64,000 bases of DNA from Scatophagus argus. Taxonomy: Eukaryota; Chordata; Actinopteri; Scatophagidae. Each line of letters starts with the position of its first letter. The stretch's first letter is position 1. The notes beneath the pieces were generated by a model that made no database searches, was not told the origin of the DNA, and worked only from the letters and a program-made list of their open reading frames with translations. The stretch covers positions 19,435,001-19,499,000 of the forward strand of contig NC_058498.1 in the NCBI RefSeq assembly GCF_020382885.2, in the 5' to 3' direction. The position numbers and the translations under genes are program-made. Below, piece after piece: positions 1-11,347 of this stretch.

Positions 1-910
1 ATGCATGCAGGTGCACATTTGCCACAGTCGTCAATGCACAAATAGAAAAGTGTTCTCCCAGCACTACTTCTCTTTTTTCTGTGCTGTGCATGTAGGATTC
101 TTACTCTCCTACACCAGTGACGTTTTGCACAGGGAGGCGAAGGGATGCATGAGAACTTGGGTTGTGTGTTTTGACGCTCACACTGGATATCACAAATCAA
201 TACAACCCCTCCCCCAAAACAAAACAAAACAAAACAAACAAACAAAAACAAAGCCCAAAGGTTGCAGAAACATAATAATTAATACTTCAAAACTTGTCTG
301 CCGTTCTTAAGGTTGTTTCTTGACTGTGAGGTAAATGAAATATTTAGGTACATACTGATAATAAATAAGATCCTCATGCATATTTTTATGCATGAGATGA
401 GAGTGCAGAAATAAATCTGCTCTTATAGTGGATACAAATTCAACACAGATGATGCAGAGAGCTGTTTCTTTGCAGCTATGATAGAAGTAGAGTGAAATGT
501 TTACATTGTCTAGCACCAGACATGCACTGTATTTATTTATTTCCTTTATATGCATTTATGCTCACTGTAGCCTAAAGCATCTCTGGATGTGTATTCACTT
601 GCCACAACCTAACATATTTCCCTTAAGAAATATGAAGCTATGTTGTCTTCAGCTCCTCCATCACTGGTATGTGAGTAAAGCAGAATGTGATGTGTTCATC
701 AAAACACTGTCACTGAAGCTACAATAAGACATTGCTGCTGCACTGACGACGCATTTGTATTATGTTTGCATTTGTGTGTTGCATGTTCTTTTTATTGAAG
801 AGAAACAAAGATCATATCTTTGCCTCTGAAGAGTTCATGTTCTGTACTTTTCCTAAGCTGGAGCTGTTGTTCATGTTTGTGTGTGTGGCTCTATTTGTGT
901 GTTGTGTCAG
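1..910. other. NMU upstream region, no exon resolved
   Basis: This stretch lies 5' of the first recognisable neuromedin U exon and should hold NMU intron and possibly small upstream exons. I looked for the signal-peptide exon and the middle propeptide exons and could not support any. Open frames here are short and have no convincing splice-site pairs. The region has an A-rich stretch near 215-255 and AT-rich, intron-like composition. Confidence 0.4.
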
Positions 911-1892
911 ACCCCTGTGTCACACCCTCTCCTGCATCTAGTTTCTCAACTCCATACCAGAGGAGAGAAAGGACTCTCAATGCACGTATGTACCAGCCAC
1001 ATCAATTCTCCTTTCACTCTCCATGTTTTTGTTTTCCGCTTAAAAAAACAATCTGACAGCCACTGATTGATAAAGCAAAGATATTGAAAACTAATATTTT
1101 GTTTTACAAAAAAACTGTATGCAATCAGTGGTGCAAAACTGTCATGAAATCCTGTTTTGTGACATCTTTCGACAAATTTATTCAGACTTCTCAACTGCAA
1201 TAGGATACTTGGTTGTAAAAGAAAGAGCTGATATACAGAAAATAATATAGTGTACAGCACAACAGATGTAGTGTGTTGTAGTTATTTATGTTTGTAGCAA
1301 ATGTTGATATGGAAATATGTGTGCTGCCTTGTGTAGTTGATCTCAACATATGTTCTCCTCTTACCGAGCTTACATGTCGATGATGCTGTTTCACATCCGG
1401 CAGCTCCCCTCACTCACCGTAGGAACTCAGTCTACATTAGTTGTTCTTTCCCAAGCTGCAAGTGTAATTATGGTCTAAAATTAGTGCGCCTGATGGGTCA
1501 ACTTCTCCATCATTGCTACCAAGCGCTGACATTCACAAAGTGGGCACAGAAAAATTGTGTTTGTTTTGGAAGATCCAGATGTGAATGTTTGAGTGAGTGC
1601 TGTCAGCGTTTGGTGGAGGAGGAGGAGAGATGTGGCAACACTGAGCAAATGGCAAATAACGTGGACATTCTTCTATTCAAGTTAAATTCTGTGGTTTTTG
1701 TGTGTATACAGGCCGAACTCCAGGGACCTGGGGGAATCCAGAGTAGAGGTTACTTCCTCTATCGGGTATTTGAACATGCTTATGTCAGGAAATAAAAGAA
1801 AATGTATTCCCCTAGATTCAATGAGCATTCAATACATTTTTTGTTTGCACTTACAGCCAAGAAATGGGAGACGATCCTTAGAATATGAGTAA
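911..1892 (+). CDS. nmu: Neuromedin U precursor, C-terminal exons (partial gene)
   Basis: NMU is a secreted neuropeptide precursor. The amidated peptide acts on NMUR1/NMUR2 in feeding, smooth-muscle and stress control. Three exons join in phase 0: 911-985, 1712-1765 and 1857-1892 (stop TAA 1890-1892), each with AG acceptors and GT donors. The first encodes a segment with HPLLHLVSQLH, like the human propeptide HPLLQLVPHLH. The second and third join as RGYFLYR/PRNGRRSLEYE. This is the family hallmark: FLxRPRN, then the Gly amide donor, an RR cleavage site and a short acidic tail. Processing upstream would have to use RGEK (codons from 959) because no dibasic pair is present. The paralogue NMS also ends in FLFRPRN, but the propeptide segment and the position beside CLOCK favour NMU. 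The signal peptide and earlier exons were not found and may lie outside the window. Confidence 0.85.
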
Positions 1893-3186
1893 ATTAAAGG
1901 TAATACTTTAATCCTACTTTTTAGCATCTCAGCATGCATGGATGCGGTCTTAAATAGACATGTTAGATGGACATTTCAAAACAGCTAAATAATATTAATA
2001 ATTCTGTGAGAACTTGCATAGAAGGCGTAAGATTTACCTCCCCCTACCAGCCCAATAATTTTTGTACAATCCCTAACTGTGATTGAAATCCTGTCTCTAG
2101 CCTAATAGCAATACTGATGTTTAAAATGTCGGGAAAGTGTTTTTGTTTTGTAATCATCACCTGGTCATGTGTGTTGTTGTGTGATAGAGACTCAACCTCA
2201 GAAGATTAGTGTACAGACAACACAGACCCTGAGACCAGAGCTGCTGCACCACGACTGAGTGATCTAGACTTCAACCACAGCCCTCTGCCACTGCTGTTTA
2301 GTGAAAGAATATGATTAAAGTACTATCCATTTGTCCAGATTTTATTATATGTTTTATGTGTGTCATTTGCATTAAAACTGCTATAATGTGGCCAGGTCTA
2401 GTTGTGTAAGTTTGATTTGCCTACACATTATGAATACTAGTTACTGTATGCATGAACAAATGCAGATACATACATATCTTAAAAACTTTTGCCTGTTGTA
2501 CACTGAAATTAAAACCACTTAAGGAATATCTGAACTGTAATAGAAGCATTTATTTGACATAAAATGTTTTGAGACAAAGCTTACGTTACATTTACAGAAA
2601 AATATTATGAATATTTTAATAAGTTCATTTTGAAATGATCATAACTAAGACAAAATACTGTAACTTTTTAGTTACTGAGTTCTGTCAACCAAGATAAAGC
2701 CCAAAAAGTAAGGTAAAATAGTATAGTAAAATAAAGTCTGCTGCTAAAAGACTCAATTTACTCATGCAAGAATATTAGGAATACTTACACTCATCACATT
2801 AAAATGTTTGTCAGAGAATGCAAAAGTATCTCCTCTTCATTTCCCATCTAAGGGGCTCTGGAGGTGTGCATAAGAGATAATGATGATGTGGGAATGACAA
2901 GCCCAACTAATTATTTACAGCTTTTATTTTAAAAAGGAATGAAAGTATTTTGAAACCCTATTGCTCAATCACCCAATTCCCTCTGGGGATTAATAAAGTC
3001 ACTGTCGCTGTCTATATCTGTTCATAAAAGTACAACCTCTCATAGGTTCACAATAAAATCACTATCCTCACAACACTGAGGATTCTTTGTTTTAATTCTT
3101 TCTTTACATTTAGTTTTTCTAAACTTTTAAATGTAAAAATTCATTTTCTCTTTGCTCTCCTTACATTTTGTGTTATTTTCAACCCT
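1893..3186. other. NMU 3' UTR and intergenic DNA
   Basis: The NMU 3' UTR probably starts here. A GT donor-like site follows the stop at about 1901, and an AG acceptor-like site near 2189 could add a non-coding exon. ATTAAA-type signals occur around 2316 and 2372. The rest is AT-rich, and no gene was recognised. Confidence 0.35.
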
Positions 3187-3199
3187 GGATATGCAGCTA

Positions 3200-3517
3200 T
3201 AGCACTGTCGCCTCATAGCAAGAGGGTTCCAGGTTCGAATCCCGGTCTGGGCCCTTCTATGTGGAGTTTGCATGTTCTCCCTGTACCTGCGTGGGTTTTC
3301 TCCAGGTACTCCGGCTTCCTCCCGCGATACCAAAAACATGCACATTAGGTTAATTGGCTACTCTAAATTACCCCTAGGTGTGAGTGTGAGAGTGTGTGTT
3401 GGCCCTGCGATTGACTGGCGACCAGTCCAGGGTGTACCCCACCTCTCGCCTGTAGTCAGCTGGGATAGGCTCCAGCTCCCCTGCAACCCTGACGGATAAG
3501 CGGTATAGAAAATGGAT
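3200..3517 (+). repeat. SINE-like teleost interspersed repeat with target-site duplication
   Basis: High-copy teleost repeat containing a tRNA B-box-like GGTTCGAATCCC at 3232-3243, followed by the typical 'ggagtttgcatgttctcc' and 'cagctgggataggctccag' blocks. An 11-base direct repeat (atatgcagcta) flanks it at 3189-3199 and 3520-3530, which is a target-site duplication and shows insertion by target-primed retrotransposition. Related copies lie at 18.2, 57.6 and 61.1 kb. The 5' end is shortened compared with the copy at 57.6 kb. Confidence 0.85.
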
Positions 3518-3530
3518 GGATATGCAGCTA

Positions 3531-4109
3531 CTGTTATCAACAGCAGATGTCATCATTATCAGCCATATAAAGCTGAGATTTCTTTGTAGCTACCACTAAA
3601 AATCCTGGGTGGTTTGAGTTATACTGACAGCACATGTATGCACTGTAATGTTTTTATCAGCGACTTACAGTTGGTGTGTGTGTGTGTTTTCATTAGCCTT
3701 TTAGAGTATGGTTCACCTTTACAGGCGTGATAAGAAAGCGAATCCTGAAAGGTGTCAGTTTTAGGTAGTGAGATTCCTCTGCTGATTGTATGATAATTTT
3801 GACATCAACCTGGCACCATTTTAAAGCTCATATGGAATTTGACAGATATAAAGAAAATAAATATAATAATATATAATATATATATATATATATAATATGC
3901 ACAGAAAGGTCAGTATCAGTGCAACACAGCAGAAGTTCTTTAGTGGTTCAGCTGCCCCACAGTTAATCACACCCCACACAGTTTGAACATTTTACAAAAC
4001 AAGCTGTTTGGCTGTGTCTCAGTGTCTTTAGAACGAGTCCAAGATTGAGTGCTTGCATTTGCCATTCACTGCCAACAACAATATATCTAAGTGTTTTCAC
4101 AATAAAGTT
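3531..4109. other. Intergenic DNA with AT repeat
   Basis: No gene was recognised. A GT-rich run lies near 3675-3690 and a TA-rich low-complexity run near 3863-3898. Confidence 0.5.
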
Positions 4110-4469
4110 TTAAATAGTTCGAGAGTCTTTATATTTTAAAACAGAATGAGCTACTGTGTAAAATACTGCAGGACCTCTGGCCAATCCAATAAAACAAAAC
4201 ACTATTGCATTCAAGTCATGTTGGACTTGAATCAATAAAGTAAGGCTAACTTGCAGATTGTTTTCTGTGAGCACTCGGTGTGGCTCCTTCTTCAGTATGG
4301 AAAGAGCACATGCAATAATGAGCATGGTACAGGCCTGTGACACATTTTCCACACACGGTAAGACAATCGTATTTATCCTTGTAATAGCTCCCTCCCCTAA
4401 ATGTCGAAACAGCGCCACCACTACGATCAAAGAAGATATTGCAGCTTTTGCCACTTTGACTGTTGCCAT
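4110..4469 (-). CDS. Hypothetical small membrane protein ORF, divergent from CLOCK
   Basis: I do not recognise this ORF. It begins at an ATG in a strong Kozak context (ATCACCATGG) and runs 119 codons to TAA. Hydrophobic stretches cover roughly residues 6-26 (after VKVAKAA), 41-60 (around CTMLIIACALSIL) and 75-105, so one to three membrane passes are possible. One NVS glycosylation sequon is present. A possible splice donor (CAA|GTTAGC, near 4246) could mean that only the first 70-odd codons are exonic and the remainder is intron read-through. No promoter or poly(A) signal on this strand was established. It lies about 0.7 kb from the inferred CLOCK start, in divergent orientation. A chance ORF or a retrocopy is possible. 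Confidence 0.3.
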   Translation of the reverse strand: MATVKVAKAAISSLIVVVALFRHLGEGAITRINTIVLPCVENVSQACTMLIIACALSILKKEPHRVLTENNLQVSLTLLIQVQHDLNAIVFCFIGLARGPAVFYTVAHSVLKYKDSRTI

Positions 4470-4619
4470 GGTGATAAGTACCACGCCGGAGAGGGGGAAC
4501 TGCTAAAACAACGTGATAGCTAATTAATCCAGAAACACCCGTCCAAACAGCAGACGGCAGAGCTACACTGTTAAACACAGTATTCAATATTCGGAATTCA
4601 ACTGTGTTCCCACTGAAAA

Positions 4620-5157
4620 CGAATTAAACCAATAAAATAAAAAAAAAAACAAATAAAGTTTATGCAAAACTCATAAGCTCACAATACCTGTTAGTCCGGT
4701 TTAATATATGATGATCATAATAAGAAGAAACTGTAAAAAAGTATAGTCAGAAAATATCTCAAAAATGTGATTTAGAAATAAGATGGGGTATTTGGATCTT
4801 TGGCCATGCTCTCTTCTATACATGTGATTTTGTATTTCCACATATATTAGAAAAATATAAAATCAGGTGGAAATGAGCCTATTTTACTGTCAAATTGGTC
4901 CTAATAAAGATAAGCATCAATTTCACAGTAACGGGACCCGTCTGTCATTCAAACTAGAGTATATAGTGTTTCTATATATGTTCATCATTTGCCTAAAGAA
5001 GGAAAAAAGAATATAACTGACTTGTCCCTTTATACAAATGGTTCTGTTGAATTGCAACAACAAGAATCTAACAGCACCTTAAGTAGCGTATCTACGTGTG
5101 AATGTCCGATCCAGGTGATCTAACTAAACCTGCACATCAATCACCCCCCTGTAAGCA
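4620..5157. other. CLOCK upstream region
   Basis: AT-rich to about 5080, then increasingly GC-rich toward the inferred CLOCK first exon. No gene was seen. It could serve both CLOCK and the minus-strand ORF. Confidence 0.4.
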
Positions 5158-5163
5158 CACGTG
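5158..5163. promoter_or_regulatory. Canonical E-box CACGTG near CLOCK exon 1
   Basis: A perfect palindromic CACGTG lies about 135 bases upstream of the first-exon donor. This is the binding sequence for CLOCK:BMAL1 and other bHLH factors. A second copy lies at 5990-5995 in intron 1. Several further CACGTG words occur elsewhere in the window (for example 15015, 18643 and 31069), so function is inferred from position only. Confidence 0.35.
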
Positions 5164-5298
5164 CTGTCTAGAGTATAGCGGCAGGGCCCTTTTGGCTCCA
5201 ATTCCAACTCCAGTCATCCTTCCTCAGCCCTGCGCAGTCAACCGTCAGCGGCGCCACTGGGTGCAGGGATATCCCGATGAAAAAGGAGACCGATCGGG
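5164..5298 (+). other. clock: CLOCK 5' non-coding exon 1 (start undefined)
   Basis: Locally GC-rich sequence ends in a near-perfect donor (CGGG|GTAAGTG). The transcription start cannot be fixed, so the left edge is nominal. An ATG at 5277 opens a frame that, if spliced to the exon at 11261, continues 23 codons and stops at 11308-11310. That would be an upstream ORF in the leader. Assignment to CLOCK rests on strand, position and splice compatibility. Confidence 0.45.
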
Positions 5299-8200
5299 GT
5301 AAGTGAGGCATCGCTACCGGTAAACTCCGCTCTTTGTGTATGTCGCGTACTCCTGCAGCCTCTGTGTGTACTGTCGGCAAACGTAAAGCTGCAAACGGAA
5401 CAGTTCTGCTTTGACTTGTTTGGTGACAGAGACTGGCCCAAGGCCCGGTGACCCACATTGTTATCTAATGCTGCACGTTAGCTAGCTAGCTCCAGCTAAA
5501 AGTGGGTTGACATACATACAGTTGCGGACGGAGTTGAATGCTTGCTACATTACATTATAAAGTCCCTAGCCAGCGGTGGAAAAACGGCTTTCTAATTTGT
5601 CACGAATTAAGGTGCATCCGGGGTGTGTGTCATATGTCGCAGTAAGTCTGGCAAACTATAAATTTGTTTTTTTTTGTTGCTGTAATTGACGTTAGCAAGC
5701 AAGCTAGGTGGCGTTAGCTTTCTAGCAATCACTGCCCGGTTTGCCGGCCGGCTTCACCGGCAGCTGGGAGATAGATGGTTAGATGTGCCGTACCTGCGAT
5801 TGTCACTTCAAGGATGACGTATTTTAGGTCGACTAAACATGCTTGACAAACGTACAAATCTTATCGGTGTATTCTTTTCCATATTTAATGTCTCTGTTTT
5901 ACGTTTATGTCTGTTGTTGTTTTCTTTTTTTTAAAACCCGGCATTAATTAATGGATTACTGGCAGCTGCGTTTCTCTCAGTCTTGTTTTCACGTGTACCT
6001 ACTCTGCTGCCGTCCATTCAACAGATATGAAATTGATAACATAATGACTTTATCTACTCATCTGCTGTTCTACCTGTCAGATTCGTAAAGAACAGTCGTG
6101 TATGAGAGGGGACTCGGACCGGGATCATATCATTTAAGATGACAGGGAGTGTGATGGTTAGTTATGCAGTCAGACGTTGTTCAGGGATGTTTCTTCGGTG
6201 AGCCTGGAGCATGCAGATGGGTTACATCAATGGTCGTTTGCTTCATGTTATGGAAACAGTTTCACTTTGGTTCCAAAAAAATGTCATCAGAATATGGTGC
6301 CAAGACGAGATCTTTTGTATTTTCAACGATGGTGTTTTTTTCACTGTAATTAATTGAGACAACTAAGTCTGAAATGGTCATATTGGATCTGTGAATCATT
6401 TTCATGTTGTTTCAACACTTGGGCAACGACTAGAATAAGAATTGTGCTGCAAAAATAAGAAACAGTTGTAGTCCTTTTGTTGTTCACAGGAACAAAATGA
6501 CATAAATGGATGAATAAATAGTAACATTTGAAAATTAAAACAATTTATTTATTTCCAACCCAAGGAAAGTCAGTAGGTTCTTGTGTATCTCTGGCCAGAT
6601 CTCTACCATCTGCTTGGTAGATGGATGCCACTGGTGTTTTAATCACCTGCTGCAGAGCTGTCCTGTCCTTAGTTTAGAGATTATTTTAATTGTCTTCTTT
6701 TTTTTTAAATAATAATAATAATAATTTTGGTATTATTGGTTTTGTGTTGTTTATTTGCATTATGTTGTTTTAAACTTTCTTAAATGTATTGTAATTTCAT
6801 TGGTTTTCATAGTCTATTTGCACTACATTTTTAACTTCATGCTCAGGCTCATTCTAAGGTAATGAATCCACAGCAATTCTTTGTTTCAGGTGATTGTAAT
6901 GTAACATAGTTATGAATGTTATAACACCATTTCTGATCTTCAATCCTACACACCGGACCTTTTCAAGCAGTACAGTCATTTCTAAAATTTCTTTAGCACA
7001 GTGGAGGACAAGTTCTCTGTCATGTTGATTTCTTCATTCATTAAATTAAAGAAAGTAATATGGAAGAACTTCTCTCCTGGCTATTTTGATAGACATTTGA
7101 ATATAACTTGAACTTAAACCAGCAGACTATAATTCTGTAGAGCATTATTCAGACTTAATACAACATGATGTGGTGTGGCAAAGTACATAGTTAAATTATA
7201 TAATGAAGTTAAATGGAAGTATTCAATAAAGGTCACCATACATAAAAAAACAATAAATAACAGTAGTAAATAATAATGTCAATAAACACTGAAAAATAAG
7301 CCAACAGATATTGTACATCTTCTGTAGTTTGATGTTTGTAGTATGATTCAATGCTTGGATGGTTTCCTTTATTTTAGAGATTATGGCAACATCCTCTCTG
7401 AATATCACTGGTAGTAGATCTGAGCAATACACTAGCAGTTATTAACTATTGATTTGTCATATTACCATAAGCTACAATGTCTATGAAATTATTTTACGTT
7501 AATGCGTGATTTTTTACATGCTCTCTGTCTGTACCTCATACATAGTGTTAATGCACAATAGAGTTTTAGTAATCAAATTTACCAATATGTAGAGTTTGAG
7601 CTGTTAGTGGAACTTATTATGAAACTATTATGACACCTTTTTGTTGCTTTCTGCAGGTTAGGAAGCGTAAATCTACACTTTCTCTGTGTTTCATTTTCAC
7701 TTCTTATCTTTCACACACCAACAGCTCTATCAATTTCCATCAAGTTTGTTTTCACACTTCAACTACATAGATTTATGCTTTATATGTGTTTTGTGTATCT
7801 TATACCGTAGTTCTTAAAAAAAATGCATTGGGCAAACTTGGCAGTAGAGCACCGGCAAGTTTGTATTTTGGTGGGAGGGACTAACAACATTTAATAAAAC
7901 AATAACTATAAGCCTGTCATATCAGGGCTTGCTGATAAAGAGGAGTCTGTGTTAATTCAGGTGCAGTGTTTTCCAGCTTTGGAGTAAAGCAAGCTGTTTG
8001 AATAATTCAGTGGACTAATAGTGGAAGTGATGGTGATACCAGTACTGTACATCCCCAGTTGATGCTGGGAGTCAGTCGACTGGAACACCCCTTACCAAGT
8101 AAAAACCTGTTAATGAATGCAGAGGTTTGGAAATTACAGTGGTATACATTTCAGATTGAGTCTTTTGCTTCTGCAGCTTGAGTAGAATAAAGAAGAAATA

Positions 8201-8625
8201 AAAAGTGTTATCATCACGACCTTGGCCTCAGTGCAGTGGCTTTACATGTCAACTGTACGTTCAGTATCTCAAGGATGACTTCTGTGGCGTCATTACCTCA
8301 GGGTTATCTTCCAACTGACATCAGTGGGGAAACTTCACATGCCACATCAACTCAACTGGTACACAAATCAAGCCCCAGACTTTAAGTAGAAGACTTTCAC
8401 ACCTCACAAGCCTTGAAATATTCTTTTTTTTGGCATATATAACTAATTTTATTAATCAAGGCTGATCATGTGTTTGCTACACTCTGTTGGACCTGATGAA
8501 GTTAAAGACTTGACTTTGTTTTGACACGGTCGTTGCACTTCTGTGGTTGAATCCCCGATACTTATCACTTGAAAAGCTAAAGGTACAGTAGATGTTTTCT
8601 TTTTTTTTTTTTACTTGTACATGAG

Positions 8626-8655
8626 ACCTGACTTGTGATGGGTCACAAGTCAGGT
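8626..8655. repeat. Perfect 13-bp inverted repeat (hairpin)
   Basis: acctgacttgtga (8626-8638) is exactly reverse-complementary to tcacaagtcaggt (8643-8655), with a tggg loop between them. A poly-T run lies just upstream. It could form a stable RNA hairpin in the CLOCK primary transcript or be a small palindromic element remnant. Confidence 0.8.
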
Positions 8656-11062
8656 TTTTACTGAAAAAAGGTTTGTGATGTTGGCACTGCCTGCAGTGAC
8701 AGTCTTGCCTTTTTCCTTCATTTTGTAGTATGAAATAAAAGCTTTAATGCATCACATGAAGGTGAGAGTATTTCAGTGTTTGATATGACTTTGTGTCATA
8801 TATCAGATTAACTGCATTTCCTGTTTTCTTCTTCTTAATGTTCTTGCCTGTAGATTTTGAAGAAGGCATGTGACTTTGGCATGACAGCCGTTCAATATAT
8901 GGACTTCATGCTTAGATGAGTAGAGCCTCATTGTAGCTGCAGACTGATATTTCCCACTGACAACCCTGCAGCATTTAATTTGGTGCCACCAGTATAGTCA
9001 CACACAGTAATTAATGCTGTCTGTTCAGATGCACTGCCTCTTGAAACAAATAATTTTGGATTGTTAGTCCACTGAAGCAGACTTTATTAGATGGCTTGCC
9101 TTTTAAGCTGAAGAATTTAAAATGATCTAATGAAATGCACTATATGATGATGATGTCTTTAATCTATAGGCCTTGGATAGCCAACCATCACAAAACTGAT
9201 CGGTTTAAAGACTTAGCATATGGCAAACCTCCAGAATGACTGAAGCCAGGAACTACACTGACCATGTTCATTGTAAGGAAGTAATATGTCTGTAGAGCTC
9301 ATTTGTCAATAAATACACTGACAATGAGCTCAATGACAGATCTTCATGGTTTCAATTTACCGTTTGCCTTCTTTGAGCTTGAAAAAGAGGACATTCAATG
9401 ACAACAACATTAGAAATCCTTTTGCCACACATGGTTGTTTCTGTCAGTTTGACCTTCTTCTGATAGCTGAGGGGATTCCTCCTCTCCAATACATGAATTG
9501 GATTCACACATTTTGCCCGTACTTATTTTTAATCACTTTACTTTTCTCATCTGAAAGCTTCATTCACTATGTATACTGCCCACATCACCAAAATAAAAAT
9601 AATTAAATAATGATCCATTACTTTACATGTGATTCATGCCTTTGGAGTTGATCTCAGTATGTGCAGTGCAGTAATGTTAGCTGATAAGGCAAAGTGAGAG
9701 ATGTAGTTTGATGTTGAACTTCTAAACTAGTTCATCAGTACACAAACACAAGAATACAAGAACCGGTGTGTGGGTGAGACTCTAGTCTAACTCATATGTG
9801 TGGTGTCTTATTTTTATTATAGTATTATCGTCATTTAAGGGAAAGAAATATAAATGCACAGGATGTGTGTCATCTTTAAATGTGAATGAGACAACAAAGG
9901 TAACACATGCTCTTGTATCTTGTAAAATTTTTAAAAAGTTGACCTACATGGAGATCAGGGGCAATCAGAAATTGTTTTTAGAGCGAAGCTATCTGATTTC
10001 ATTATGATTGCGAAGAAATCGTTCAAGGCCATTGGGTTTTTCCGAGGAAATAATGGAGGTAGTGGTGCAGTATCTGTGTAGCATCGGCTTCATTGCTGAC
10101 TTAGTGCTCCTTAGTGCGTATGAAATAGACTGTTGAGAAACCTACAACTCATGTGTTGTAATGTGGGGATTGTTATTCGTAGGGCATTTTGACTTTACTA
10201 CAATGATGTAAAAGTAACTTGGTCTACAGAATTAAAAAAAAAATCAGCTGGAACACACACTCATTCAGCTCTTATAACAATCTCTTTAGCCCTTAAACAA
10301 GCTATTGATTAATTAAATTGAGAACACTTAAGATAATCAATAATTGTTGTTTACCAAGAAAAAAATTAAACATTCGTCATTTCTTTCTTTTCATATCTAA
10401 GGATTTGCTGCTCACATTTTGTATCATTACAAATATTTTACAGATTTGGAAATTTGTTTGTAAAAAATAAGTGCTTCATTAGGTTGAATTCTGGTAAAAT
10501 ACCATTTTAAACCTTTTACATGTCTTTTATGGGCCAAACAAGTAAAGAAAATAATACCAAAAAATAATGGACAGATTAATTGACAGTGAACATTATTAGG
10601 TAGAAAGCTGCAGCTCCACTTAATTTAAATGTCTAATTTCATGCCATTATTGTAAATGCATGATTGACTAGTGAATACTGTGATTGGTATTCAGTTAATA
10701 TTCAGTCAGTCCCCTTCATCAACCTATTGATTCAGAGAAATCACTGTGAGAATTTTTCTTCCAATTCCAGTTAAGAAACTACATAGAGTATACTGTATAG
10801 ATATACAGGATGACTCCTTATAGACAAATGTTATTGTAGTACAAGGCCGGTATGTTATCATGAGTAGTTTATTAACAGCATTTTATAGCATTGTAAGTCA
10901 GAAGCACATTCACACACCTTTAGCTCCCCTTTTTACAATAACAGCACAAAATAGTGTTAACTTACAAAGTAGAAAGTTTGAATGAATTCACTTCTAGGAA
11001 CAGATGTTTGTGTTTACATTGCCTAGATGTAGACCCCCTGCTCAGCTGATGGCCAGGGCTTC

Positions 11063-11063
<1 letters not shown>

Positions 11064-11093
<30 letters not shown>
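11064..11093. repeat. (GT)n microsatellite
   Basis: About 15 uninterrupted TG units in CLOCK leader intron 1. Confidence 0.95.
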
Positions 11094-11094
<1 letters not shown>

Positions 11095-11210
11095 CAGAGC
11101 TGTTCTCTTATTTCTGCAGTGCTGTGGGAGGCTCACGATGACCCAGATGTTTTAGTTCTGATTCAGTAATGTGAGTTTCTTAGCTCTAAGCCACTCATTT
11201 GTAAATGTAG

Positions 11211-11250
11211 CTTCTCTCTCTCTCTCTCTCCCTCTCCCTCTCCCTCTCCC
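11211..11250. repeat. (CT)n / (CCCTCT)n tract
   Basis: Pure pyrimidine simple repeat immediately before the CAG acceptor of the second CLOCK leader exon. Length variation here could affect splicing. Confidence 0.9.
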
Positions 11251-11260
11251 TGTTCAACAG

Positions 11261-11347
11261 GTCAAGAATTCAAACAAGAGCTGACTACAGACTCATCTGT
11301 CATGAGGTGAAGGGGTTACTTAATTAACCATCACTCAAAAACAAAAG
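11261..11347 (+). other. clock: CLOCK 5' non-coding exon 2
   Basis: An 87-base candidate exon with a strong polypyrimidine tract and CAG acceptor (ends 11260) and an AAAAG|GTAAGG donor. It contains the minimal upstream frame ATG AGG TGA at 11302-11310. Vertebrate CLOCK genes commonly have several non-coding first exons. Assignment here is by splice signals only. Confidence 0.45.

Larger units (their letters stand above)
5299..11260 (+). other. clock: CLOCK intron 1 (5' leader)
   Basis: About 6 kb without recognisable coding exons. It holds an E-box at 5990, an AAT run near 6713, a poly-T run at 8598-8612, a 13-base perfect hairpin at 8626-8655, a GT microsatellite at 11064-11093 and a CT/CCCTCT tract at 11211-11250. 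The CT tract serves as the polypyrimidine tract of the next exon. Confidence 0.4.

Noticed and set aside
600..700. Possible upstream NMU exon near 'cttcagctcctccatcactg|gtatgt'
   Set aside because: Splice-like signals are present, but the exon would be about 14 bases and its translation does not match the NMU propeptide.
3225..3250. tRNA gene from the GGTTCGAATCCC motif
   Set aside because: The same motif recurs in every copy of the SINE-like repeat, and the flanks do not fold as a tRNA.
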